This document shows positions 1 to 11,040 of a stretch of 64,000 bases of DNA, piece by piece. Below the pieces are notes generated by a model that saw only the letters and a program-made list of their open reading frames with translations, was not told where the DNA came from and did not search any database. How positions within the stretch are numbered: the first letter of the stretch is position 1; each line of letters opens with the position of its first letter. The DNA is from Posidonia oceanica (Eukaryota > Streptophyta > Magnoliopsida > Alismatales > Posidoniaceae): NCBI GenBank assembly GCA_037176725.1, contig JAZBRS010000057.1, positions 83,349,501 through 83,413,500 on the forward strand, written 5' to 3'. A program made the translations under genes and the position numbers.

Positions 1-1150
1 CTAGGAAAAGGCGGGTTTTCTCAATCATTGTATACCTGGCTTCGCAGTCATTGAACTTCCTGCTCAGGTAGTAGATGGCGCGCTCTTTGCGACCCAACTC
101 ATCATGCTGGCCTAGGACTGCGCCTACAGAATGCTGCGTTGTTGAGAGGTACAGTAGCAGGGGTCTTCCTGGTGTAGGAGGAACCAAGACAGGGGGCTTA
201 GTTAGGAGCTGCTTGATTTTCTCAAACGCGGCCTGGCATTCGTCGCCCCACTTGACTTGTGCATTTTTTCTCAAGAGTTTGAAGATCGACTCGCAGATGG
301 GTGTGAGCTATGCGATGAATCGACTGATATACTGTCGTCGCCCCAGTAGGCCCCGGACCTCCTTCTCAGTAGCAGGGGGTGGCATTTCAATGATGGCTCG
401 GGCTTTGCTGGGATCCACTTCAATTCCCCTCTAGCTGACAATATAGCCAAGAAGTTTCCCTGATGACACACCGAAGACGCACTTGTTGGGATTGAGCCTG
501 AGTTTGTATCGCCTAAGGCGGTCGAACAGCTTCTTCAGGCAAGCAAGATGATCTTCAGGCTCTCAGGACTTGGCGATCATATCATCCACGTAGACCTCCA
601 CCTCCTGATGCATGAGGTCGTGGAGCAGAGTCGTCATTGCTCTCTGGTAAGTTGCTCTAGCATTTTTCAGCCCAAATGGCATTACTCTGTAGTAGATGAC
701 CCCCCATGGAGTGATGAAAGATGTCTTCTCCATATCCTCCTCTGCCATTCTGATCTGGTTATAGCCTGAAAAGCCGTCCATGAATGAAAGCATCTTGTGA
801 CCTGCCGTATTGTCCACCAGGACGTCTATGTGTGGCAGAGGAAAGTCGTCCTTAGGGCTAGCTTTGTTCAGATCTCTGTAATCGATGTACATGCGGACTT
901 TCCCATCTTTTTTAGGTACAGGCACGACGTTGGCGAGCCATTCCAGGTATAGGATGACCTTGAGGAAGCTGACATTATGCTGCTTCATAATTTCCTCCTT
1001 GATCATCAATAGCCATTGCGATCGCCACCTCCTGAGCTTCTGCTTAACTGGCTTTACATCCGGGTCTAGCGGTAATGTGTGTACCACTATCTCGACATCT
1101 AAGCTGACCATATCATCATAGCTCCAAGCGAAGACGTCTGCATATTCCAT
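1..1150 (-). pseudogene. E1 reverse transcriptase and start of RNase H (broken)
   Basis: The open part (563-1,150) holds the reverse transcriptase fingers and palm: a VPKKDGKVRM segment, RDLNKASPKDDFPLPHID, the first catalytic aspartate in FMDGFSGYNQI, FGLKNA, and the catalytic YVDD in VEVYVDDMIAKS. A TGA at 563-565 ends the frame, but homology to E3 continues to the left through the connection domain (LLGYIVS), with a TAG at 431-433, and into the RNase H start near position 1. E3 keeps CAG (26,012-26,014) at the codon that is TAG at 431-433. The enzyme would copy element RNA into DNA in the virus-like particle; this copy cannot do so. Lineage and domain are clear; the exact domain borders are not. 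Confidence 0.88.
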
Positions 1151-2759
1151 GAGGAATGTAATGAATTCTTCCCGGGCTTGGGGGGCAATTTGGCACTGAT
1201 ACGGACCTGCTTAATCTCCTCGGCTGTGCTGATGTTGATGATCTCTACTTCCTCCTCGACGTGTAGGTTTGGTCCTTCCGGATCGTCGCCGAAGGGTTGA
1301 AACTCAGGCAAAGGTTCGCCATTCTCTTCTATGCCTGTATCCTCCTCCTCATAAGCTATGAGTTCCGAGAGGATCTCCTTCTCAAAGGTTGGATTTGTGA
1401 CATCAAGGAGCAAATCTGTTCAGCATCCTGGCCCTGATGGCGCTTCAAGATGGTCACGCTGACTCGCGTGTTTCTATATGCCCGCTGTGTGGGCTCAGCT
1501 TCTGAGGCCTCTAGCTCTGCTGGTCGTCCGGATCCTTCTGCCTCTACTGTCCCTACTGCTGCGGTTGTTACTGTATACTCCTCCGCACTTCCTGATGTAC
1601 TGGCAGAGGGCGTTCTGACCCGGTAACTATCTCTCGGCAGGTTGGTGGAACTGCTTCTGCCTGCTGTGCTGCTTGGGCGGGGCAAGCGCAGTACAAACCA
1701 CTTAGACCCACTTCCTGGCTGCGAGGTGATTAATTTAGATGGTCTAGTGGGTGGTGGAATCACTGTTTCCTCCAAGACCATGATGGATGAGTGGTCCTAC
1801 TGCCTGGGGGGATGTGCGGGTACTTGATCTGTAATCACCGCCTTTCCTTTCCTTGCGGCGTCCTATTCGGCAGCATTTTCTGCAAATACTGCCAACTGCT
1901 CTTGAAATAATAACTCTAAATCCTCAAGCATGTCCTCCTCTTGCGTCTCCTTGATAGCTCCCCCTTCTTCGTCGGGAGCGAGGTCGACAAGGTAGGCATT
2001 GTACGGCTCATACGCCTGCCGCTTGAGATTTTCCCCTCTGGGGGCGGCTACCTCGGCTGCTAATTGGATTAGGGGCCGAGGTGCCTGCCACGACGAGGGT
2101 GATATCTGTGTTGGCAGCTAGGGAGGACAATCTGGCCTATTGCTTGGGAGGGCCGATAGCTGGACGGCCGAGCCAGGAGATAGGACTCCTCTGGTAGGTG
2201 GTGACACTGTGGGTGTAGCCGCGAACACCATGTGGTCCCGCCACAAGACTTGATTCTTTAAAGTAGGTGGCTGTGTGGCTGTAGGATCCACTTACGTTGT
2301 TAATAACGCCACTAGCAAAATGGGAGGACCTACTGAACTGGCAGAGCTCTTCTCCCAGGGAAAAGGGGTGCAATGTTGAGGTGGTTGTTGTCTTGGTCGG
2401 GTAGGATGGTGGCTTCTGGGGATGTGCTCTTAACTGAGGAGCTGCTGCTGCAACTGGTGGGCAAACTGATGATGCTGTGTAAGGATGAGTGGCTGTCAAC
2501 CCTGATGCAGCGTCTGCCGGAACTGTTATAACCGTAGGAGGCAGGGAGAAACGAACTAACTGAGGTTCTGGGGGATCTGGCCGGGCATCCTTGCTGGCCT
2601 ACACAGTGTCTGTCTCTGACTGCTCTTCGTCTGAATACCAGTCTTCGACAGTGACCCACTCTTCTGACGGAGGCAGGGAATCTGAGTGGAGTGCGGGCTG
2701 TGCTGCGGCTTCATTAAGGTTGGGATCGAGAATACCTGCACTGACGAAGTTAGAGAAAT
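1151..2759 (-). pseudogene. E1 linker between protease and reverse transcriptase
   Basis: Fragmented minus-strand frames (1,099-1,413; 1,356-1,781; 2,330-3,213) carry a low-complexity Ser/Thr/Pro/Glu-rich linker and then an acidic stretch (EKEILSELIAYEEEDTG) just before the reverse transcriptase. The acidic stretch and the preceding VTILKRHQGQ are shared with E3 (26,647-27,021), which shows that this is polyprotein and not spacer. E1 lacks the histidine-rich repeat that E3 has here. No enzymatic domain is visible. Frames switch several times, so the region is decayed. Confidence 0.6.
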
Positions 2760-3557
2760 TCAAGGGAATAAACATTCTCCAACCTCTTCCGTGCCGGTAT
2801 GCATCCTTACGTGGCTGCCCGTCGTAACCGAGGCCTTCATGATCTCTTCTCTCTTCTGCCGTAATCGGCTCAGCGATCCCCTGGCTGTGCAACCTGAGCG
2901 ACGTTCCGTGCTTGTAGCCCCACCTGTGGCAAAGGTTCTCGACCATCCGAGAAGGGTTGCCCTGAGTGGTCGGAAGATTGACACGCTCAAGATCGGAAAG
3001 GAAGTCAACCGGTTCGAACCGATTGACGCGATACAAGACATCGGTGGGTTTAGAATCAAAGGAGACAGTCTGCGGGGAAACTGAGGAGACCGCCTTGCCT
3101 CCCTCTCCGTCAAAGTTTTCAGCCATAACGGCAATGATTTCGTCATCGTGCGGAACTTTATCATTCGGTGGAGAGTTGAGGGGATCACCTGATGTTGGTG
3201 CAACCAAGGGCACCCCAATAGAAGATTGAAAGATGGCTCTAAATCGACGACGAAGAAATCAACATCGAATACCACTGGGCCAATGGCAAGGGGGATAACC
3301 AAGGCTCCCAGAGCGTCGTGGTGCGTGTTGTCGAACGACGTCATCCCTTTAGTGACTGGTGTGATATCCTCGGCTTTGAATCCGAGTTTACTTGCGGTAC
3401 GCAAGGGGCAGACATTAAGGCCTGTGCCATTATCAACCAAGGTCAGAGGGATGCGGAGATCGTTGTACTGCACTGTGACGAAGAGAGGCTTGTTGTGGCA
3501 TGCCCCTGCCGGGGGGAGCTCGTCACTTCGAGAAAGAGATGACGTGAGGTTCCGCAA
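2760..3557 (-). pseudogene. E1 retropepsin-like aspartic protease
   Basis: The 265-residue frame opens with DELPPAG and HNKPLFVTVQYNDLRIPLTL, followed by the active-site motif LVDNGTGLNVCPL (Asp-Asn-Gly where most retropepsins have Asp-Thr/Ser-Gly). Next come DVDFFVVDLEPSFNLLLGCPWL, the flap-side and LLGxPWL segment typical of plant Ty3/gypsy proteases. The enzyme would cut the Gag-Pol polyprotein. The frame is shifted by one relative to gag, so a single-base indel lies near 3,525-3,560. After about residue 150 the sequence becomes linker. E3 has a clear homologue at 28,882-29,616. Confidence 0.82.
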
Positions 3558-6483
3558 TCATGCCCACCATGCTTTCAAGGGTTGCGGGTTTGATGGTTTG
3601 GGATACATGGGCTACCTGGAACACACGGAGGAAGGCCTCTCGGTGCTCCGCAGAAGAGTGGATTAAATCCCAAATGGAGATGTCGGCCTTTACCCTCTTA
3701 AGCTGGGCAGTAATGTCGGCACTGGGTTGGCCTTTCTGGGTGGAGGTAGAAGGTTGAATGGGGTCCTGGGACGGTTTGGTGGTTTGCTTTGGGGATGGAG
3801 TGGCTGTGGCTTCTGGAGTGGTAGGCGGGGCTACGGGTGCTGGAGGCCTGTACACCCTTCCCGAACGCGTGACTTCGGCACACATTTCTGTGGCGTAGTC
3901 ATACGGGACTCTATGGGTATCCCGGGTCAGAGTAATGACCATGGGTATGCGGGCCGCAAGCTCCAGGGGGGTTGGCAGTGGATAGGTGGGTCTTGCTGGT
4001 GTAAAAAATTGGGAGGAGGGCTGAAGAGGTTCTGGTTGCGGCAAGGCCAGCTGGCAGATGGGTGGCTCAGCAGGGTGTTGCATGGTGGGCCAAGCGGCGG
4101 AAAGCCCCGACTCGACGTTCAGCTGTATCATATGGATTGTCGATTCAAAGCTGGCAATAATAGAGTTGTATAAAGCCAAAGGAAAAGGATCAGAAACACG
4201 ATGGATTAGAGTAGATGGGTCCACTGCGGAGGCGGTGGGCCCAGAAGGGAAGAGAGCATGGACTTCTGAGGTCCCGGCGCCTCCTGAGCCAGAATGCTCA
4301 GATAAGGGCCGATGCAAGATGCTGGGATGAGCTAGAGATGATGCAGGGGTGGATGCAAGTGGAGGGGTAGAAGTGGATGCCGCCTCCTGAGTGTTTATGG
4401 TGATGACCCTCTGGTCGATCAGGTCCTGGATGGCTCCCCACAAAGTGAAGCAGTTATCTGTCGAGTGGCCCTCAACTTGATGGTAATTGCAAAAGAGGCC
4501 TGCCTTGTACCACAGTGGAAGTGGGTTGGGCAGTGGGCGAACCTCAGGGAACCTAAGGAGTGATGCCACCTTAGGCAGGACGGTGCTCAATGGCTCCACG
4601 AGCTTTGTGAATTGGTGCGTGTTGCCACGAAACCGTTTCTACGGAGGGCGTTGTCCTTGCCGGGCCGGTGCGGTTGGATAGACCGGCTGGGCAGTGTGTG
4701 CAATCTGTGGAGTGTGTGAGGGTGCAGGTGCATAAACTATTTGATTCGGGGTAGGGTGACCCGCTAGGTTGAACTGCGCCACAGGAGAGTCGACGTAGGC
4801 AACAGCAGGCTTGGACTGATCCCTTCTTCTGGCATGCTTGTTGCCGCTGTTGTTGTTGCCACTGTTGTTGCTGTTGTAGTTGTTGTTGTTGTTGTTGCGG
4901 TTGGGGACGATGTCCTGTCCGACGAGTGCGGAGATGGTGGGGTAGCAGCCGCTGCGGATTGCACTCTCTATGCGGGAGCCTGACCGAATCAATGATGCAA
5001 ATGTGGTGACAGATTGAAGACTGAGCATACTCCCAATCGATGGCAGTGAGCCTCAGATGAGGATCTCGATAGACTCCCCGTCAGAGGACCTATCTCGAAC
5101 CTGCGAGGCCAATGCACGCCATCGGCTGACGTACTCCCTAAACGGCTCATGGCGTTTCTGCATAGTGGAGAGCAAATCCTCCCTCTTTGGGACTTGGTCG
5201 AGATTGAAAGAGTATTGTTCCACAAACACCAGAGTGAGGGCGCTCCAGGTCCTAATGGAGGCCATATCAAGTGACGTGAACCACTTGAGAGCCGGACCAG
5301 TAAGACTCTTTTGAAACAAGCAGATAAGAAACCTCTCATCGCTCTGAAGCTGTGTGAGGTCCCCGCAATAAGCCCACAGATGAGAGATTGGGCAGCCCTT
5401 CCCGTTGTACTTCTCAAAGTCCGGGACGCGGAAATTTGCTGGGAGTACAGCCTCTGGGAAGTAACAAAGGTCTTGGTACTCGAAGGACTGGCGTTCCCCG
5501 CCCTGCACTCGACGGAGTGCTCTCTCCAAATCGCCCATCCTGTTAAGGAGGGCATCCGGGGTCGCTGCTGGCAAAGAAGGTGCAGCTGGGGCAGGGTTAG
5601 CGTATGCCGTCTGGGTCGCACCTAAGTGCTCCTCCGGATCCACCATCTCGTCGGCTGGTGAGGCGACGTGACGGCCGACATACCCGTGCAAGGGTGTATG
5701 GTGCTGTGGGGTGTATGTAGGAACCTGAATCTGTGGATGCACTAAGGGAAGATAAACAGAATGCTGTGCTGTAGGTGTTGGAGTATGCAGAAGCAACAGC
5801 TGCTGCAATGGCACAGTGCCGGACTACAGACCAAGTGGGTGCTGTGTTCCTGTCATCCCAGTAGGACAACCACCAGAGGGGGGAGTAAAATGCTGTGCAG
5901 TGAGGAGTGGGTGCACAGGAAGCAGCAATGCCGCCCCTAGCGTCGGAGCAACGAGTAGCTGCGGCGATGGTCGAGGCGGTGGTGCAGTGGGGAATGCCTG
6001 AAACTGGAAGGGAGGGACAAAAGGGAGCTCAAGAGCCACGAGGGGGTGAAGAGACAGAGCCATGTCCTGCAGATGCTGGACAAGCCCTAACAGGTGCTGG
6101 TACTGCGCTTCAGGTGTCCCGTCAGTGGGAATACTGAATTGCAGTGCCTGCGGGGGAGTGGGTGCAACAGGTGGAGGCACAGACTGTCCAACAGAGTGGA
6201 ATCTTACATCAGGAGGAGCTGTCGCAGTGGGGGAATCAAGTGCAAGACCCGGGACATTATATAGCGTTTCCAGGACACGAGAGGTAGTCACCATGACAGA
6301 TTCGGTGACAGTCCTTGGAGATACGATAGCCAGATGATGTCCGAAAATTCCAGGGTTCCCCTACGCCTGAAAGTGAAAGGTGCAAGGGGCAACAGTGGAG
6401 ACTAGAGCCACAAAAGGAGGGGTCGGAACCTGGGACCCTTCCAGGGCAACAGAGAACATGGGTTCACTAACACGCTGGGCCAT
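3523..6483 (-). pseudogene. E1 gag (capsid and variant zinc knuckle), broken by stops
   Basis: One frame can be followed from an ATG at 6,483 (followed by GCC CAG) to 3,523, broken by TAG at 6,361-6,363, TAG at 5,824-5,826, TGA at 5,053-5,055 and TAG at 4,639-4,641. The N-terminal part is Pro/Gln-rich. The capsid segment includes FEKYNGKGCP, FQKSLTGPALKWFTSL and a region ending WRALASQVRD. An Asn-rich run follows, then a Cys-X2-His-X4-His-X4-Cys knuckle in CNYHQVEGHSTDNC, a known Tat variant of the CCHC knuckle. The protein would form the particle and bind RNA. Start choice rests on alignment with the E3 gag start. Clearly a dead copy. Confidence 0.85.
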
Positions 6484-7510
6484 GGCGGTCCGAGAGCGAG
6501 TAAGAACTGGACTGCGACAGGGAAAAGAAGGACAATGCCTAGGACAGGCTCTCGTCGAACTCGACAGATACCTTAAGAAAGGAGGGTCGAGAAAAGGGTG
6601 TCACAATAGGGGCGTGAGCAAAGAAACAGACCCGAGCTCCGACAAAGGAACTCGCTCACAGACCTGAGGGACAAAGCAAACAAAGCGGTTAGGACCTGAC
6701 AGATGAAATGCAAATGCTGTTGGTTGTGGTATGTATGATATGCGTGCAAATGCTTTCTAACATGCTCTCTCTCACCAATCTAGTGTGTCCTAGTAGGTTA
6801 TCTACTCCGGATCCGCATAGGGTGTATAGGCCTCCTACTCGGTCAGAAAAGTAAGGCTCCCGTCTAAATCCTGGCCGAAGCCAAGTGGTGACGGGTGGTG
6901 CGTTGGGGAGCCGTCAACCTGCCAAAAGCAAGGCTTGTACCCCCTAGTAACACCGACACGACCCCCAGACAAGGGGGGGACAAGGCCAATCCACCTGCGC
7001 TATCGCAAAAAGCGACAGAATGGGGGACAGGACCTGTCCTTCTCAGACTAAGTAGGCGGACTCAGGGAGGAGAAGAATGCATGCCCTATATGCTCAAACA
7101 TGCGAGTATGCATTAAGTTTTTTAGCTTGCCCGTTTTATTAACCGCAAACAAGGGGGTAGAAGTTGATGTAGAAGCTCTAGTAAGCCTAAATGTCACTTT
7201 TACTTGCATGTTTTAAGTTAAACCAAGGAGGGAGGCAGTCACATCTCTACTTTACCTTAGGATAAATGCAAGAAAGGGGAAACAAACATTCAGTCATGGC
7301 AACGCTAAATCATACAACACATCAAAAGGCATGAGCATGGCATGTGATCGTGTTGTGTACATGATTTGTGAATTAAAATAAACATCGAAACAATCAATCA
7401 CGACATTGCAAATAAACGCTAAATAGAGTAACAAAGGGCTAGAAAAAAGTTGCAAGCAAGGAAAGACCACAAGATAAGAGGAAGACAAAAACAAAAAGTC
7501 GGAGTCTAGT
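6484..7510 (-). other. E1 untranslated leader between PBS and gag
   Basis: No open frame with recognisable content. The segment around 6,760-6,850 (plus strand: GCTCTCTCTCACCAATCTAG, then a GTGTCCTAGTAGG run) has a close counterpart in the E3 leader at about 32,890-32,960, which supports its assignment as the retroelement leader. The part around 7,100-7,500 is A-rich. Confidence 0.6.
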
Positions 7511-7910
7511 ATCCCCAGTGGAGTCGCCACTTTACTGTGACCGTCTCTTTCGACGTACGACTCGGGGGCCGCTGCCAAAGCTCGTAGACGCCCGGCTGTA
7601 GGGAATGAGGGCCACAGCTAATGGTGTATCCGAGGAAAGTTCGACTCGAGGAAGAAAACACCAATAAAATGATAAGTGACGATAAAAGAGTAAAAGGAAA
7701 AGGAAGAAAAGATCAAGTCTAAATTCTTCGACGGAGTGGCCATTCTTATGCGACCGTCTCTCGCATACGATACGGGAGTCGCTGCCAAAGCTCGCAGACG
7801 CCCGATCAAAGAGAAAGAGGGTCTAAAAAGATGGCATGTCCGAGGAAGATTCGACTTGATAAAGAGTGTAAAATTACCAATAAACATCGAAAACGACGAA
7901 TAAGATAAAC
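7495..7910 (-). repeat. Direct duplication (213-bp offset) at the E1 LTR-leader junction
   Basis: Two diverged copies of about 200 bp lie head to tail: 7,495-7,700 and 7,712-7,910. Shared words include GACCGTCTC (7,539 and 7,752), GCTGCCAAAGCTCG and GACGCCCG, and TCCGAGGAA near the far end. The first copy contains the primer-binding site; the second has a decayed version (plus strand CGGAGTGGCCATT). This blurs the exact LTR 3' end. Confidence 0.75.
7511..7529 (-). other. E1 primer-binding site
   Basis: On the minus strand the site reads TGGCGACTCCACTGGGGAT, immediately inside the 5' LTR. E3 has TGGCAACTCCGCTGGGGAG at the same place. The complement ends in CCA, as a tRNA 3' end must. I cannot name the tRNA from the sequence with certainty. 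Confidence 0.7.
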
Positions 7911-8033
7911 AACAAAAAAAAGGGGAGTCACCACCTAGTCTAATTGGGAAAAGCCGGAAGACGAGGAAAACCGGAGTAAACAAAGAAAGCAAAAGAAAAC
8001 AAAGTGGTTCCATGCAAATGGATGCGACACTGA

Positions 8034-8121
8034 GTCATTGCGGTCCAGAGATGGGTAAGGACTCCTGGTACGCGTGGGGAAGGTATTAGGCACCCCCGAC
8101 ACGCCCGAGGAGCGGCCTTTT
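8034..8121 (-). other. Conserved LTR box I in E1
   Basis: The minus strand contains GGGGGTGCCTAATACCTTCC followed by a CACGCG segment and CAGGAGTCCTTACCC, then CCGCAATGAC. The same order of words occurs in four other LTR regions of this window, whose remaining sequence differs. Its position near the LTR 3' end would suit an RNA processing or regulatory role, but that is only inference. Confidence 0.75.
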
Positions 8122-8549
8122 CTAACGTCATTCCACTCATAGTGTGGCTCGATGTAGGCTGAAGGCCAATTTAATATGTTCTAGCTAAAGAAAACAAAAC
8201 ATGCCAAGATACTTTAAGGAGGCGAGAGGAAAGCAACCTAAGTAGACATACTCATGGATTAAAGGAAGACTAAGGCAAGTAGCTATGTAAGGCTAAAAAG
8301 CAAACATACATGAGGAGATAGAATGTATTTAAACACCACATATGCTTCAAGCAATCAGGAGATAAGCAATATAAAGTGAGAAGGCAATGTGCAAGATAAA
8401 GAGCATAAGTAAAGCAAGCAAGACATAAGTAAACAATGCTCAAAAGGAAACAAAGAAGTAAATAAGGGTGCCCGAGTGTAAACATGCATGAGGGGTAGCC
8501 AAAATAAGGGAAGATAGGCTCTAGTCACACCTGTGGAAGTTACTGTTAA

Positions 8550-9035
8550 ATACGCGGGGGTCTCACGCGGGACCTCCACGCGGGGACAGTTCACACTTCC
8601 AGTGATAAGTCACGGCCAAAAGGGAGGCCCTCCTCAATCCATTTCGATATGAGACCGGTTGGATGACGGGGAGGGTGTATCCCGGAACAATATTATGCAA
8701 TAACATCTAGGAAACAGGTATAAATGAGGGTCGGAATGATGGCTGGGAACTCTGTCTGATATCTCAGTCAAACACGTGGGAGGTCCATGCGGGACCTCGA
8801 CGCGGGACCAGTCGGTTCAGAAAGAGAACCTTCATCGCCAGATTCCGGGACCCACAGGCAATGGAAATTAAAGAAAACAGATAGGTATTAAAGAGAAGAA
8901 GCTAGGCAACAATATTATGCAAAAACATAAAGAAAACAGATGCTAACAAGGGTCGGAAAGAGGCTAGAAGCTTGGCCTGGCGTCACAGTCTAATACGCGG
9001 GGGGTCCACGTGGGACCTCAGCGCGAGACCAGCCT
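8550..9035. repeat. Three clusters of ACGCGGGACCTC-type words in the E1 LTR
   Basis: Clusters near 8,552-8,592, 8,775-8,812 and 8,993-9,032 each carry three spaced copies of a word like ACGCGGGACCTC (variants with CGTGGG and GTCC). They are about 220 bp apart and sit in otherwise A/G-rich sequence. The layout recalls the word clusters of the E3 LTR, but the word is different. Confidence 0.65.
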
Positions 9036-10029
9036 GCCAGACTGAGGATCTTCATCACCCGATTCTGGGACCGACGCTCAACGGAAAGCAGCGAAACAAG
9101 TTGGGGAGGCAAGAGGGCACACCCAGCTTTCCACATGAGGTGTGGACGTGAGGCGGCACAACCCGAGGCGTCGCCCCCACCTCGACAGTATCGTGCTGGC
9201 GACCGCACTCCTCCGCCGGCCATAGAGGCGGCTTGGAGGATGCTATCAGCCCGATGCACACTGAGGAGGCTCGGAGCGGACGCAAGGGAGGCAGCCGGAG
9301 ACTCTACGCAGCGAGACGAGGCGGCTATGGGCGCGTCAACACGAGGCCGGGCGCGAGCCGTCCGTCTGACGCGAGAGGCGGCAGAAAAAAAAAGAAGAAA
9401 GGACAATGCAGGCTACAATTAAGGTTGCAAACTACAGGGGAAAGAAGACACTACAAATGGGAAGAATCCTACGCTACTAGAGTGTCAAGTGCATACCTGA
9501 AGTGCGCCGGGGCTACTGTCTTCTTCGGCGACGTTACTGCTGCAGTCAAGCATGCGGACGGAGCGGCAGGGCTTGGGGAATCACTCGGGAAGACAGTACG
9601 CTTCCTCGCGGACTCAAGGGGATGCTCTAGGTGTGCTGGGAAGGCAGTGGGAGTCTCGACGGTGAGAGAATTCACTGGAGATACTTCCCCAATTCCAGAG
9701 CGCCGGAATTGAGGGGATTCAGAGGTCAGGAGGGGCTCGGAAGCTTGGAGAGGAAACTCTGGATGTAGGAGGTGCTCTCAAGGATGCAAGGAGCGCTGAA
9801 CCGGACCATAGGAAGCTCTGGCTGGCGATTTATAGGCTGCGGAAGTCGATGCTGGCCGTTGGCGCAGATCGAGATTTGAAATGGAAGGCTGGATTGGCTA
9901 CTGGAGATCGACGGGTGGAGTTGGTTGGGACGTGCGGTCGGATGGTCCAGGTGTCCAGAGGCACGAGCCTAGATCGGCGGGAGCCAATGGCGAGCGAGGA
10001 AGAGGTGGGCCAAGGTGATTGGTCTGCCT

Positions 10030-10310
10030 GATTTTCGCTACTGACACTGGATATAACGCAGGAGCTCGACGCGGGAGCTGGGCGCGGCTGTCAGTTTGTC
10101 AGTTTTTCGCTACCGACACAGGACAACAAGCGGGAGCTATACGCGAGTGTCAGAGTGCTGGTTTCTTCCATTGATGTAGGGAGACACGTGGGAGTACCAC
10201 GCGGGAGCTCGACGCGAGAGTTATCCCGTCAGTATTGCTACTGATGCAGGAAAACACGAGGGAGCGGCACGCGGGAGCCCCACGCGGGAGTTACCCTGTC
10301 AGCAGCTACC
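10030..10310. repeat. Degenerate 60-75-bp tandem units with CGCGGGAGCT words, E1 LTR
   Basis: About four units each begin with a GCTAC(T/C)GA(C/T)(A/G)CAGG-like segment, then carry two or three copies of ACGCGGGAGC(T/C), then TGTCAG. The clearest are at 10,040-10,100, 10,110-10,155, 10,175-10,235 and 10,240-10,310. They lie near the 5' start of the LTR on the minus strand. Confidence 0.65.
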
Positions 10311-10532
10311 TCACCTTTCTGATGTTGCTTCTCTGGTTCGAGGACCATCCAGGGCTAGGGTTTTGGGGTTTTTGTGGTAGTGGATGTGTTGGGATATTTT
10401 TGGTGGGGTTTTGGCTGGTCTGGGCTGGTTTGGGTCTAGGCTTGGGGTTTCAATAAAAGATGGGAGCCGCCTCACCCGTACGCTTCTGGGAGCAAACAAC
10501 CGTCGCCCAACTTCCAGATTTGGGGTGTCTAC

Positions 10533-10905
10533 AATAGCTTTATAAAGGCATGTGGTTTTCTTGAAATGAATGTTACGCTTTTAAATGACATAGATTACTG
10601 TAAATTATGATGTTTATTGCTTTAATAAATGCTTTTGCTGCCGTTTGCCATGGTTTTGGGTGGCACGTACTGGGTGACTTAGATGTCACTCACACGTGTT
10701 TTGTGTTGCTTTTCAGGTGCAAGGTCGAGGTACAGTCCAGCCTGGTGCTTGTCTAGGAGCCACGTAGCCGCACACTGGGGATCTTGGGAGTATTTTAATA
10801 ATTTTGTAAAAGATTTAAATTTGTTCTCAAATGTGATTAATTGTTTATTCTTTTAAATATCATTTGGGTAGTTGATGTTATTTGGTCGCGTCCCGGGGCG
10901 TGACA
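10533..10905 (+). repeat. E2 5' LTR, 3' part only
   Basis: From ACTGTAAATTATGATG (about 10,593) to GGGGCGTGACA (10,905) the sequence matches 45,107-45,419 closely, including GTACTGGGTGACTTAGATGT and TTTTCAGGTGCA. That makes it the same LTR as the E2 3' LTR. The first about 60 bp (10,533-10,592) have no counterpart at the corresponding place in the 3' LTR. The rest of the LTR lies left of E1, outside the window. By eye the two LTR copies differ by several per cent, mostly transitions. Confidence 0.85.
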
Positions 10906-10909
10906 GGAG

Positions 10910-10927
10910 TGGTATCAGAGCTCTAGG
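10910..10927 (+). other. E2 primer-binding site (initiator tRNA-Met)
   Basis: TGGTATCAGAGCTCTAGG lies four bases after the LTR end TGACA. TGGTATCAGAGC is the known plant initiator-Met tRNA complement used by many LTR elements. Confidence 0.9.
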
Positions 10928-11040
10928 TTCACTAAGTGCACCAGCTTAGTAGTGTCCGGTCTAGTGGCTCCGTAGGACTGTGCCGTTTTTGTTTTTGCAC
11001 CTGATCTTTTGTTTCTTGTCTTTGTTGTGGCTATAGCTAG

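Larger units (their letters stand above)
1..10532 (-). mobile_element. E1: Tat/Ogre-like Ty3/gypsy retrotransposon, cut by the window edge
   Basis: A minus-strand LTR retrotransposon read from right to left: 5' LTR (about 7,536-10,532), primer-binding site, leader, gag, protease, linker, reverse transcriptase and the start of RNase H, which runs off the window at position 1. Protein matches to E3 run through gag, protease and reverse transcriptase in the same order, so both belong to one Tat-like lineage. The right edge reads GTGTCTACA on the plus strand, that is TGTAGACAC at the 5' end, a usual Tat LTR start. Just beyond it lies the 3' part of an LTR of E2, so E1 is inferred to have inserted into the 5' LTR of E2. 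The target duplication cannot be checked because the other end is outside. Stops and frameshifts make it non-autonomous. Confidence 0.85.
7536..10532 (-). repeat. E1 5' LTR (about 3.0 kb)
   Basis: The LTR runs from the PBS side (plus-strand TGTGACCG near 7,536) to GTGTCTACA at 10,524-10,532. On the minus strand it starts TGTAGACACCCC. It contains box I at 8,034-8,121 and the GTGGCGACTC-like box II at 7,921-7,946, both shared with the other Tat-like LTRs. The 3' LTR mate is outside the window, so age cannot be read from LTR divergence. The left border is uncertain by tens of bases because of the local duplication. Confidence 0.75.
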
